Notes: a model not told the origin generated them from the letters alone. Shown: positions 1 to 7,851, counted from the stretch's first letter. The stretch is 15,028 bases of DNA from an uncultured Lachnospiraceae bacterium (GCA_900313435.1 OMRF01000246.1:1-15028); one strand, 5' to 3'. Made by a program: numbers and translations.

Positions 1-596
1 TAAATGCCATCGAGGACTACAAGGAGGTCTCTGAGAGATATGAATTTTTGAAGGGACAGCATGATGACCTGATAGAAGCAGAGGAATCCCTTACAAAGAT
101 AATAACCGAGCTCACTGAGGGCATGAAGGAAAAGTTTGAAAAGGGCTTTTCTGAGATCCAAAAGGAATTTGACAGAGTCTTCAAGGTACTGTTCGGAGGC
201 GGAAAGGCGGAGCTCTCTCTTACCGATGAAGAAAATCTTCTTGAGAGCGGTATCAGGATCACCTGCCAGCCGCCGGGAAAGAAGCTACAGAATATGATGC
301 AGCTTTCAGGAGGAGAAAAATCTCTGACAGCGATAGCCCTCCTTTTTGCGATACAGAATCTGAAGCCCTCGCCCTTCTGCCTTCTTGACGAGATCGAGGC
401 GGCGCTTGATGACAGCAATGTAGACAGATTTGCGGAATATCTGCACAAATTGACAAAGAATACCCAGTTTATTATCATTACCCACCGAAGAGGCACCATG
501 AAAGCGGCGGACAGGCTCTACGGCATTACGATGCAGGAAAAGGGCGTATCGGCGCAGGTTTCTGTAAGTCTTGTGGAGAATGATCTTTCGGATTGA
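1..596 (+). CDS. smc: Chromosome segregation protein Smc, C-terminal fragment (5' end outside window)
   Basis: This is the C-terminal ATPase head of the Smc chromosome-condensation ATPase, which works as a dimer with ScpA/ScpB to organise replicated DNA. The first full codon is at base 3, and 197 residues are visible of a protein usually near 1,180. The fragment opens in the region after the coiled coil (AIEDYKEVSERYEFL). The ABC signature LSGGEKSLTAIALLF lies near fragment residues 101-115, and the Walker B/D-loop CLLDEIEAALDD near 126-137. The switch histidine is in IIITHRRGT. Walker A, both coiled-coil arms and the hinge lie upstream of the window. A TTG at 48 is an internal codon, not a start, because the homologous reading frame is open to the left edge. 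The stop codon is 3 nt before ftsY, matching the common smc-ftsY order in Firmicutes. Identity is very secure. Confidence 0.96.
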   Translation, partial: NAIEDYKEVSERYEFLKGQHDDLIEAEESLTKIITELTEGMKEKFEKGFSEIQKEFDRVFKVLFGGGKAELSLTDEENLLESGIRITCQPPGKKLQNMMQLSGGEKSLTAIALLFAIQNLKPSPFCLLDEIEAALDDSNVDRFAEYLHKLTKNTQFIIITHRRGTMKAADRLYGITMQEKGVSAQVSVSLVENDLSD

Positions 597-599
597 GCT

Positions 600-1646
600 A
601 TGGATGAATTAAGAGAAGAATCAAACGTTTCCTATGAAGAGGAAGAAAAAAAGCCAAAAAAGAAGAAAAAGGGCTTTTTCAAAAGGCTTTTTAAAGGGCT
701 TTCAAAATCAAGATCAAACTTAAGACAAAGAATGTCCTATGTCTTCGGGCTGAATCAGATCGACGATGACTTCTATGAGGAACTTGAAGAGGTACTGATC
801 ACTTCAGACCTTGGTGTCTATGCCACAGAAGAGATCATGGACGAGCTTCAGGAAGAGATACGAAAAAGAAAGATAAGAAAGCCGGCGGATTCCTATGAGG
901 TCCTGAAGGAAAAGATAAGAGAAAAGATGGTACTCCCCGAAGATGCCTATCTCTTTACCGAACAGCCCTCTGTCGTCCTTCTTGTGGGTGTAAACGGTGT
1001 TGGAAAGACCACTACTCTGGGGAAGCTTGCTTCAAAGCTGAATGCCCAGGGAAAAAAGGTAGTGATCTGCGCAGCAGATACCTTCAGAGCTGCGGCAGCC
1101 GAACAGCTTACTACATGGGCCGAGAGAGCAAACTGTCCTATCATCAAGGGTTCTGAGGGAACTGATCCATCGTCTATTCTTTATGACGCCATAAATGCCG
1201 CAAAGTCTAGGCACGCGGATGTCCTTCTCGTGGATACGGCCGGACGTCTTCATAACAAAAAGAATCTGATGAGCGAGCTTTCAAAGATGTATCGTGTCAT
1301 AGAGCGGGAGTATCCTGATGTGATAAAGGAGACCCTTCTCGTGCTCGATGCAGCTACGGGACAAAACGCTCTTTCCCAGGCAAGGGAATTTTCCGAAGCC
1401 GCAAACATCACAGGGATAGTCCTTACGAAAATGGATTCCAGCGCAAAAGGCGGTATTGCCGTGGCTGTGGAGAGAGAACTCTCCATACCGGTGAAATACA
1501 TAGGAGTAGGAGAGACAATAGAGGATCTTTCAAGATTTAATCCCGATGACTTCATTGAGGCTCTTTTTTCATCTGACAAGGACAGTGATGAAGCAGGGGA
1601 TGATGATGGGGATGACGATTATTCCCAAGATGAAGAAGGTATGTGA
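600..1646 (+). CDS. ftsY: Signal recognition particle receptor FtsY
   Basis: FtsY is the SRP receptor GTPase. It docks SRP-ribosome-nascent chain complexes at the membrane so that proteins can be inserted co-translationally. The 348-residue product starts with an acidic/lysine-rich segment and an amphipathic stretch (GFFKRLFKGL, residues 25-34) typical of the membrane-binding A/N region. The N domain follows (about 40-115), then the G domain: P-loop GVNGVGKT (130-137), DTFRAAAAEQL (160-170), DTAGR (212-216), TKMD (276-279) and SAKGG (281-285). After the usual end of the NG domain (about residue 324) there is an unusual 25-residue tail with 13 Asp/Glu. No good Shine-Dalgarno precedes the ATG (a GGAG lies about 21 nt away), so translation probably depends on coupling to smc, whose stop is 3 nt upstream. 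The stop codon overlaps the ilvA start. Confidence 0.96.
   Translation: MDELREESNVSYEEEEKKPKKKKKGFFKRLFKGLSKSRSNLRQRMSYVFGLNQIDDDFYEELEEVLITSDLGVYATEEIMDELQEEIRKRKIRKPADSYEVLKEKIREKMVLPEDAYLFTEQPSVVLLVGVNGVGKTTTLGKLASKLNAQGKKVVICAADTFRAAAAEQLTTWAERANCPIIKGSEGTDPSSILYDAINAAKSRHADVLLVDTAGRLHNKKNLMSELSKMYRVIEREYPDVIKETLLVLDAATGQNALSQAREFSEAANITGIVLTKMDSSAKGGIAVAVERELSIPVKYIGVGETIEDLSRFNPDDFIEALFSSDKDSDEAGDDDGDDDYSQDEEGM
1634..1639 (+). promoter_or_regulatory. Shine-Dalgarno that selects the ilvA start
   Basis: AGAAGG sits inside the last codons of ftsY (Glu-Glu-Gly), 6 nt before the ATG at 1646. It is only 3 nt from the in-frame GTG at 1643, so the ATG is the better start. Confidence 0.65.
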
Positions 1647-2857
1647 TGCTTACAAAAAAGGATTTTGACGACGCTTCAAAAAAAGTCGCTGAGGTGACAA
1701 GTGATACCAAGCTGATCTACAGCGATTATTTCTCAAGTATTTCAGGGAACAACGTTTATCTTAAACCCGAGAATATGCAGGTTACCGGCGCCTATAAGGT
1801 CCGGGGCGCATATTATAAGATAAGCACGCTTACCGATGAGCAGCGTGAAAAGGGCCTTATAACTGCTTCAGCCGGAAATCACGCCCAGGGTGTTGCCTTT
1901 GCTGCGAAGAAATACGGCGTAAAGGCAACTATCGTGATGCCAACCACAACCCCTCTTATCAAGGTGAACAGGACAAAGGCTTACGGGGCAGAAGTGGTGC
2001 TTTATGGCGATGTCTATGATGAAGCCTATGGGAAGGCTTTGGAGCTTTCAAAGGAAAAGGGATATACCATGATACATCCCTTTGACGATCCGGCTGTCGC
2101 TACCGGACAGGGAACGATAGCGATGGAGATATTCAGGGATCTCCCGCTTGTAGACATTATTCTTGTTCCAATCGGCGGAGGCGGTCTTGCAACAGGTGTA
2201 TCTACCCTGGCGAAACTTCTGAACCCGAAAATAAAGGTCTACGGGGTTGAGCCAAGCGGAGCCTGCTGCATGAAAGAATCACTGGCCGCAGGACATGTAG
2301 TCACACTTCCTTCCGTTGATACCATAGCAGACGGTACTGCTGTAAAGACTCCCGGAGAGAATATCTTTCCCTATGTCCAGAAAAACATCGACGACATCAT
2401 CACTATAGATGATGATGAGCTCATAGTCACATTTCTTGATATGGTGGAGAACCACAAGATGATAGTCGAAAACTCCGGTCTGCTCTCTGTTGCGGCAGCT
2501 TCGCACCTTAAGGAAAAGGGAAAGAATGTGGCAGCGATACTTTCCGGCGGGAACATGGACATCATCACCATGTCCTCCGTAGTTCAGCACGGTCTCATCA
2601 TGAGAGACAGGATATTTACGGTCTCCGTTCTTCTTCCCGACAAGCCGGGGCAGCTTGCGGCTGTATCCGATACTATCGCAAAGGCTCTTGGCAATGTTAT
2701 CAAGCTTGAACACAATCAGTTTGTCTCTACAAACAGGAATGCGGCCGTCGAGCTTCGTATAACTCTTGAAGCCTTCGGTCCGGAGCACAAAGAAGAGATA
2801 ATGAAGGTCCTTGATGAAAAAGGTTACAGACCTAAGGTCGTCAGGACCAGCCTTTAA
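1646..2857 (+). CDS. ilvA: Threonine ammonia-lyase (threonine dehydratase), PLP-dependent, with ACT domain
   Basis: The enzyme deaminates L-threonine to 2-oxobutanoate and ammonia (EC 4.3.1.19), feeding isoleucine synthesis or threonine fermentation. The 403-residue protein has a fold-type II PLP domain. The Schiff-base lysine is in TGAYKVRGAYYK (Lys about 51), followed by SAGNHAQG (about 76-83), the phosphate-binding GGGGLATG (about 177-184) and SGGN (about 300-303). A single ACT domain covers about 323-403 (VSVLLPDKPGQLAAVSDTIA). The length and the single ACT domain fit the short catabolic/TdcB-like or IlvA2 type rather than the roughly 510-residue biosynthetic form with two ACT-like modules. 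The chosen ATG overlaps the ftsY stop by one base (TGATG); a GTG at 1643 would add one residue. No T-box or leader peptide is visible, as expected inside an operon. Catabolic versus biosynthetic use cannot be settled here; a tdcB symbol would also be defensible. Confidence 0.93.
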   Translation: MLTKKDFDDASKKVAEVTSDTKLIYSDYFSSISGNNVYLKPENMQVTGAYKVRGAYYKISTLTDEQREKGLITASAGNHAQGVAFAAKKYGVKATIVMPTTTPLIKVNRTKAYGAEVVLYGDVYDEAYGKALELSKEKGYTMIHPFDDPAVATGQGTIAMEIFRDLPLVDIILVPIGGGGLATGVSTLAKLLNPKIKVYGVEPSGACCMKESLAAGHVVTLPSVDTIADGTAVKTPGENIFPYVQKNIDDIITIDDDELIVTFLDMVENHKMIVENSGLLSVAAASHLKEKGKNVAAILSGGNMDIITMSSVVQHGLIMRDRIFTVSVLLPDKPGQLAAVSDTIAKALGNVIKLEHNQFVSTNRNAAVELRITLEAFGPEHKEEIMKVLDEKGYRPKVVRTSL

Positions 2858-2876
2858 TATCAGTTTATTTAAGAAC

Positions 2877-2881
2877 GAGGG
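2877..2881 (+). promoter_or_regulatory. Shine-Dalgarno supporting a TTG start
   Basis: GAGGG lies 7 nt before the TTG at 2889. No in-frame ATG or GTG lies close to this site, so the TTG is the supported start of the topoisomerase B subunit. Confidence 0.6.
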
Positions 2882-2888
2882 TTAAGCT

Positions 2889-4811
2889 TTGGCGCAAAAA
2901 AATGACAATTACGGTGCTGACAAGATCACGGTCCTTGAGGGCCTCGATCCCGTAAGGAAGCGGCCGGGAATGTACATAGGTTCAGTCACTCAGAAGGGAC
3001 TGAACCACCTTATTTATGAGATAGTAGACAATTCGGTTGATGAGCATCTCGCGGGCTATTGCAACACTATTAATGTGACTCTTGAAGCCGATGGAAGCTG
3101 TACAGTTTCAGACAACGGCAGGGGAATCCCTGTTGGAATGCATGAAAAGGGCGTTTCAGCGGAGAGGATAGTATTTACGACCCTCCATGCCGGCGGAAAA
3201 TTTGATGACTCGGTCTATAAAACATCAGGCGGTCTCCACGGAGTCGGCTCTTCCGTAGTAAACGCGCTCTCTCTTTATCTTGATGTTGAGATCTGCCGCG
3301 ACGGGAATATCTATCATGACAGATATGAAAAGGGTATACCTACGGTAAATCTTGAAAAGGGGCTCCTTCCCGTGACGGGTAAGTCAAGGCAGACGGGAAC
3401 GAAGGTTAATTTTCTTCCTGACCCCGAGATCTTTGAGAGAACGCGCTTTAAGGAGGACGAGATCAAGAGCCGCCTTCATGAGACAGCCTACTTAAATCCC
3501 ACACTTACAATAGAATACGAAGACAGACGGGAGAATCCCGAGAAGATCACTTTCCATGAGCCGGATGGAATAAAGGGCTTTGTCGAAGACATCAACAAAA
3601 GCTCTGAAAAGATCACTGATGTAGTTTACCTCTCGGGAGAATCCGAGGGAGTGAAGGTAGAGATTGCCTTCCAGTTCGTAAACGAATTCCACGAGAACAT
3701 TTTAGGCTTCTGCAACAATATCTTTAATGCCGAAGGCGGCACCCATCTTACGGGCTTTAAGACGGCCTTTACTCAGGTCATTAATAACTATGCCCGTGCC
3801 CTTGGAAATCTTAAGGAAAAGGATCAGAACTTCAACGGAGTTGAGGTCAGGAACGGTATGACTGCAGTAGTCTCCGTCAAACATCCGAGCCCCAGATTTG
3901 AGGGACAGACCAAGACCAAGCTTGACAACCAGGATGCCGTAAAGGCTGTTTCTAAGGTCACTTCCGATGAGGCGGTGCTCTTCTTTGACAGAAACCTTCC
4001 CGTCCTTAAGAACGTCATATCCTGCGCTGAAAAGGCAGTAAAGATAAGAAAATCAGAAGAGAGGGCAAAGACCAACCTTCTTACCAAGCAGAAATTTTCA
4101 TTTGATTCAAACGGAAAGCTTGCAAACTGTGAATCAAGGGATCCTTCAAAATGTGAGATCTTCATAGTCGAGGGAGATTCCGCGGGAGGTAGCGCAAAGA
4201 CTGCTAGAAACAGGGATTTTCAGGCCATTCTCCCTATAAGAGGTAAGATATTAAACGTTGAGAAGGCATCCATGGACAAGATCCTTTCAAACCTTGAGAT
4301 CAAGACCATGATAAATTCCTTTGGCTGCGGCTTTTCGGAAGGGTACGGAAATGACTTTGATATCAAAAAGCTTCGCTATGACAAGATAATAATCATGGCA
4401 GATGCCGATGTTGACGGCGCACATATCTCGACACTCCTGCTCACGTTATTCTACAGATTCATGCCCGAACTCATTTACGAGGGGCATATCTATATCGCGA
4501 TGCCGCCGCTTTATAAGGCCATCCCGAAGAGCGGAAAAGAAGAGTATCTCTATGATGACGTGGCTCTTGCTAAATACAGGGAAAGACAGAAAGGTCCGTT
4601 CACTCTTCAAAGATACAAAGGTCTGGGAGAGATGGATCCCGAACAGCTCTGGGAGACAACTCTCGATCCTGACAGAAGGAAGCTGAAAAAGGTCCAGATA
4701 GATGACGGGCGGCTTGCGTCCGATGTCACTGAAATGCTGATGGGAAATGATGTGCCTCCGAGAAAGGCCTTCATTTATGAAAATGCGAATAACGCGGAGC
4801 TTGATGTATAA
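2889..4811 (+). CDS. parE: Type II DNA topoisomerase subunit B (ParE / GyrB paralogue)
   Basis: This is the ATPase/TOPRIM subunit of an A2B2 type II topoisomerase, which passes one duplex through another at the cost of ATP. The 640 residues run in family order. The GHKL ATPase has YEIVDNSVDEHLAG (43-56), DNGRGIP (75-81) and GGLHGVG (114-120). The transducer carries the QTKTKL loop (340-345). The TOPRIM domain has EGDSAGG (428-434) and DADVDG (505-510), and YKGLGEM (576-582) comes near the end. It lacks the roughly 165-residue insert of E. coli GyrB, as usual in Firmicutes. It starts with TTG after a good Shine-Dalgarno. The A subunit begins 2 nt downstream. TOPRIM sequence alone does not separate GyrB from ParE. 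I favour topoisomerase IV because the partner has no GyrA box and because the locus is not the dnaA-recF-gyrB-gyrA type. Many annotations would name it gyrB. Confidence 0.9.
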   Translation: MAQKNDNYGADKITVLEGLDPVRKRPGMYIGSVTQKGLNHLIYEIVDNSVDEHLAGYCNTINVTLEADGSCTVSDNGRGIPVGMHEKGVSAERIVFTTLHAGGKFDDSVYKTSGGLHGVGSSVVNALSLYLDVEICRDGNIYHDRYEKGIPTVNLEKGLLPVTGKSRQTGTKVNFLPDPEIFERTRFKEDEIKSRLHETAYLNPTLTIEYEDRRENPEKITFHEPDGIKGFVEDINKSSEKITDVVYLSGESEGVKVEIAFQFVNEFHENILGFCNNIFNAEGGTHLTGFKTAFTQVINNYARALGNLKEKDQNFNGVEVRNGMTAVVSVKHPSPRFEGQTKTKLDNQDAVKAVSKVTSDEAVLFFDRNLPVLKNVISCAEKAVKIRKSEERAKTNLLTKQKFSFDSNGKLANCESRDPSKCEIFIVEGDSAGGSAKTARNRDFQAILPIRGKILNVEKASMDKILSNLEIKTMINSFGCGFSEGYGNDFDIKKLRYDKIIIMADADVDGAHISTLLLTLFYRFMPELIYEGHIYIAMPPLYKAIPKSGKEEYLYDDVALAKYRERQKGPFTLQRYKGLGEMDPEQLWETTLDPDRRKLKKVQIDDGRLASDVTEMLMGNDVPPRKAFIYENANNAELDV

Positions 4812-4813
4812 CT

Positions 4814-7045
4814 ATGGCTGTTAAAGAAAAAGAAAGACCTGCAAAGGGAGAGATCATAGAGACAGAATATTCGTCTCTGATGAAAAAATCCTATATAGAC
4901 TACGCCATGTCCGTCATAATAGCACGGGCTCTTCCTGATGTGAGAGACGGACTTAAGCCGGTGCAGAGGCGTACTCTCTATGATATGTATGAGCTTGGGA
5001 TCAGATGGGACAGACCCTACAGGAAGTCAGCCCGTATCGTGGGCGATACCATGGGTAAGTACCATCCCCACGGCGACAGCTCGATCTACGAAGCCCTCGT
5101 CAATATGGCTCAGGATTTCAAGAAGGGGCAGCCCCTTGTTGACGGGCACGGAAACTTCGGCTCCATAGAGGGCGATGGCGCAGCCGCCATGAGGTACACG
5201 GAGGCACGCCTTCAAAAGATCACAGAGAAATATTATCTCGGAGATCTGGACAAGGATGTGGTGGACTTCGGGCCGAATTTTGATGAGACTGAAAAAGAAC
5301 CCTTAGTCCTTCCTGTAAGGATCCCGAACCTTCTTGTGAACGGCTCTGAGGGTATAGCTGTCGGAATGGCAACATCCATCCCTCCTCATAATCTTTCCGA
5401 GGTCATAGACGGCTGCATAGCTTATATGAAAAATCCGGATATGAACACCTCGGATATGCTCCAGTTCATCAAGGGACCTGATTTCCCCACGGGCGGCATA
5501 GTCTGCAACAAGGATGAATTATTATCCATATATTCCACCGGAATCGGAAAACTCCGTATCAGGGGAAAAGTAGAGGTTGAAAACGGAAAGAACGGTCACA
5601 CAAACTTAGTCGTGACCGAGATTCCCTATACTATGATAGGAGCAGGGATAGGGAAGTTCTTAAATGATGTCGCCCATCTTGTGGAGACGCGTGAGACCAA
5701 TGATATCATCGATATCTCAAACCAATCCTCCAAAGAGGGGATTAGAATAGTTATAGAGCTGAAGAGGGGAGCGGATATTGATGGCGTAAAGAATCTCCTC
5801 TTCAAAAAGACTCGGCTGGAGGACACCTTCGGTGTTAACATGCTGGCCGTCTCTGAAGGAAAGCCCGAGACCCTCGGCCTTGTTCCCGTCATAAGAAAGA
5901 GCCTTGACTTCCAGTTTGAACTTATGACAAGGAAATACACGACCCTTCTCAAAAAGGAGAGGGAGAAAAAGGAGATACAGGAGGGGCTGATCGCTGCCTG
6001 TGACTGCATAGACCTTATCATTGAGATACTTCGCGGTTCAAAAACAAGGGAGCAGGCGAAAGGATGCCTTGTTTCCGGAAACACCGAAGGGATCAGGTTC
6101 AAAAGCGACAATTCAAAAAAGGAGGGGTCAAAGCTTTCGTTTACCGAAAGACAGGCTGATGCTATCCTTGATATGAGGCTGTACCGACTTATCGGTCTTG
6201 AGATCGATATACTCCGTTCTCAGTATCAGGAAACTATGAAAAATATCGCGGAGTATTCCGACATCCTTACAAACCGCTCCTCTATGGCAAGAGTCATAAT
6301 AAATGACCTTAAGGCCATAAAAAAAGAGTTCGGCTCCGAAAGAAAGACCGAGGTATCGGATGTGGGAGAAGCCGTGATAGAAGAAAAGCCCCTTGAGGAA
6401 ACGGAAGTATATGCCGTGATCGACAGGTTCTTCTATGCAAAGGCTCTTGATACTGCAACCTATGAGAGAAATAAAGAAGCGATAGATTCGGAGTCACGCT
6501 ATGTGATAAAGACGACAAATCTTTCGAGACTTTCCATCTTTTCCTCTGGCGGTAATATGCATGTCATAAAATGCATGGATCTTCCCCAGTCAAAGCTCAA
6601 GGACAAGGGTGTTCCGATCGACAACATCAGTTCTTTCGATTCAAGCGCCGAGGACTGCCTGTATATCGCCTCCCTGGAGGATGTTCTTTCGCAGCAGCTC
6701 ATATTCCTTACAAAGAGCGGAATGATAAAGACGGTGCCCGGTGCTGAATTTGACGTTATGAACCGAAGAACGGTAGCTTCCACAAAGCTTCTTGACAATG
6801 ACAGCCTTGTGGCCGTACTTCCTTTTGATAACAGCGAGAGAGCGACCATAGTCATTACCTCTGAGAAGGGCTACCGCTTAAGGTTCCTTCTTTCAGACAT
6901 CCCGGAAAAGAAGAAAAACGCCGTGGGCGCGAAGGCGATGGCGCTTACAAAGGACGATCTTATTAAGAAGGCGGAGATCCTTTCCGGAGAATCAACGAGC
7001 ACGTTAAAGATAGCGGGGCGCGCTACAAAGGGGACGAAGAAATAA
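4814..7045 (+). CDS. parC: Type II DNA topoisomerase subunit A (ParC / GyrA paralogue)
   Basis: This is the DNA-cleaving subunit that partners the product just upstream. The 743 residues start with the winged-helix/tower core. The quinolone-region motif YHPHGDSSIYEALVNMAQ (83-100) has Ser89 and Glu93 at the positions of E. coli GyrA Ser83 and Asp87. The catalytic tyrosine is Tyr128 in AAAMRYTEARL, next to its activating Arg127. VNGSEGIAVGMATSIPPHN (175-193) and the coiled-coil C-gate (about 360-500) follow. The C-terminal pinwheel (about 530-735) is short. Where gyrases carry the GyrA box (QRRGGKG-like), this protein reads YERNKEAID (about 550-558), which fits a decatenating/relaxing topoisomerase IV rather than a supercoiling gyrase. 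Start ATG lies 2 nt after the B-subunit stop with only a distant GGAG, implying translational coupling. Some pipelines would call it gyrA. Confidence 0.9.
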   Translation: MAVKEKERPAKGEIIETEYSSLMKKSYIDYAMSVIIARALPDVRDGLKPVQRRTLYDMYELGIRWDRPYRKSARIVGDTMGKYHPHGDSSIYEALVNMAQDFKKGQPLVDGHGNFGSIEGDGAAAMRYTEARLQKITEKYYLGDLDKDVVDFGPNFDETEKEPLVLPVRIPNLLVNGSEGIAVGMATSIPPHNLSEVIDGCIAYMKNPDMNTSDMLQFIKGPDFPTGGIVCNKDELLSIYSTGIGKLRIRGKVEVENGKNGHTNLVVTEIPYTMIGAGIGKFLNDVAHLVETRETNDIIDISNQSSKEGIRIVIELKRGADIDGVKNLLFKKTRLEDTFGVNMLAVSEGKPETLGLVPVIRKSLDFQFELMTRKYTTLLKKEREKKEIQEGLIAACDCIDLIIEILRGSKTREQAKGCLVSGNTEGIRFKSDNSKKEGSKLSFTERQADAILDMRLYRLIGLEIDILRSQYQETMKNIAEYSDILTNRSSMARVIINDLKAIKKEFGSERKTEVSDVGEAVIEEKPLEETEVYAVIDRFFYAKALDTATYERNKEAIDSESRYVIKTTNLSRLSIFSSGGNMHVIKCMDLPQSKLKDKGVPIDNISSFDSSAEDCLYIASLEDVLSQQLIFLTKSGMIKTVPGAEFDVMNRRTVASTKLLDNDSLVAVLPFDNSERATIVITSEKGYRLRFLLSDIPEKKKNAVGAKAMALTKDDLIKKAEILSGESTSTLKIAGRATKGTKK

Positions 7046-7046
7046 T

Positions 7047-7715
7047 ATGGATGGGCTGAAGAGATGGGCGCTTTTTAATATCCTTTTGGCAGTATGCTTT
7101 TATTTCGTTGTCTATACGATCTCCGGAGTGGTCACAAGAGACTTTCTCCTCGAAAGTCATGGCTCTGCATTTTGCAATCTAATATCCGCTCTTATTACAT
7201 TACCTTTTATCATCTTCTTTTTTTACAGAACGGCTAAGATGCTGCCGTTTACGGTGCAGGGGGACCTTGAACAGCAAAGCGGGATTAAGAAACTCCTGAT
7301 CTGCATATTCTTTATTGCCCTTATTGCCGCATCATCGGTAGCCATAAATCTTCTCTTTACGAGATTTCTCCCGTTCCTTCAGACAGAGGGCTTTTCCGAA
7401 GCAAGAAATGATCTGATGGGAGGAGAGCTTTTTGTACTTATCATGTCAAATGTGATAGTCTCGCCTGTTTTGGAGGAACTGCTTTACAGGGGGACAGTGC
7501 AGAGGAGCTTTGAAGCCGTCATTAACCCGGCACTTTCCATCATATTCTCATCATTGCTCTTCGGACTTTTCCATTTCAATCTGCTTCAGTTTTTGTATTC
7601 CTTCTGCTGCGGGCTTATCATCGGCTTTTCATATAAAAAGACAGGAGTTGTTGCTGTTCCGGTCATTGGTCACGCGGCAGCGAATCTAATCGTCGTGCTG
7701 AACTCTGTCTTGTGA
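7047..7715 (+). CDS. CPBP-family intramembrane glutamic endopeptidase
   Basis: This is a 222-residue multi-pass membrane protein of the CPBP (CAAX protease and bacteriocin-processing; Abi/Rce1-like) family. Its members cleave peptides within the membrane or process prenylated or bacteriocin-like substrates. All three family motifs are present: LEELLYRG (142-149, with Glu143, Glu144 and Arg148), FGLFH (172-176, with His176) and GHAAAN (208-213, with His209 and Asn213). Hydrophobic segments are near residues 8-28, 42-60, 82-104, 128-142, 160-175, 180-196 and 200-220, so about six to seven helices are likely. The start is 1 nt after the topoisomerase A stop, so it is probably coupled to that gene and ends the operon. 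Substrate and physiological role cannot be deduced; there is no adjacent bacteriocin or immunity gene. Confidence 0.87.
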   Translation: MDGLKRWALFNILLAVCFYFVVYTISGVVTRDFLLESHGSAFCNLISALITLPFIIFFFYRTAKMLPFTVQGDLEQQSGIKKLLICIFFIALIAASSVAINLLFTRFLPFLQTEGFSEARNDLMGGELFVLIMSNVIVSPVLEELLYRGTVQRSFEAVINPALSIIFSSLLFGLFHFNLLQFLYSFCCGLIIGFSYKKTGVVAVPVIGHAAANLIVVLNSVL

Positions 7716-7720
7716 AAAAA

Positions 7721-7748
7721 GCACAATAACCTGGTGGATAATTTGTGC
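7721..7748 (+). terminator. Weak candidate terminator after the CPBP gene
   Basis: Six-base arms GCACAA (7721-7726) and TTGTGC (7743-7748) can pair around a 16-nt loop. A modest T-rich tail (ATGTTTTC) follows. The stem is short and the tail interrupted, so termination here would be inefficient at best. It is the only hairpin I see between the CPBP stop and the groES promoter. Confidence 0.3.
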
Positions 7749-7758
7749 ATGTTTTCGG

Positions 7759-7787
7759 TTGCAAAAATAACAACGCAAAACTATTAT
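7759..7787 (+). promoter_or_regulatory. Sigma-A-type promoter for groES-groEL
   Basis: A -35-like TTGCAA (7759-7764) and a -10-like TATTAT (7782-7787, five of six to consensus) are separated by 17 nt. Transcription would begin near 7794, just before the CIRCE element, leaving a leader of about 65 nt. This is the expected geometry for a HrcA-regulated chaperonin operon. Confidence 0.68.
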
Positions 7788-7799
7788 ATCTTTTGTCGA

Positions 7800-7826
7800 T
7801 TAGCACTCCGTTCGATTGAGTGCTAA
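7800..7826 (+). promoter_or_regulatory. CIRCE operator (HrcA binding site)
   Basis: The inverted repeat TTAGCACTC-N9-GAGTGCTAA matches the CIRCE consensus in every position of both 9-nt arms. HrcA binds this operator and represses class I heat-shock genes until GroEL becomes occupied by unfolded protein. The site lies between the promoter and the groES ribosome binding site, so it overlaps the transcription start region and the mRNA leader. Confidence 0.97.
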
Positions 7827-7842
7827 CAATAATCAAGATCAT

Positions 7843-7851
7843 AGAAGGAGG
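7843..7851 (+). promoter_or_regulatory. Strong Shine-Dalgarno of groES
   Basis: AGAAGGAGG lies 7 nt before the groES ATG. It is the strongest ribosome binding site in the window, in keeping with high chaperonin output. Confidence 0.85.

Noticed and set aside
17..499. 160-codon minus-strand open frame inside smc
   Set aside because: It is antisense to a conserved ATPase head, has no recognisable domain, and its composition is that of a reverse-complement shadow.
1594..1640. Repetitive GAT/GAC run at the end of ftsY considered as a microsatellite or frameshift site
   Set aside because: The frame is continuous to a stop that overlaps ilvA in the normal coupled way; the repeat is short and imperfect and there is no slippery heptamer.
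5626..6111. 161-codon minus-strand open frame inside parC
   Set aside because: The sense strand encodes clear topoisomerase sequence throughout; the antisense product is a low-complexity Ser/Leu/Phe shadow.
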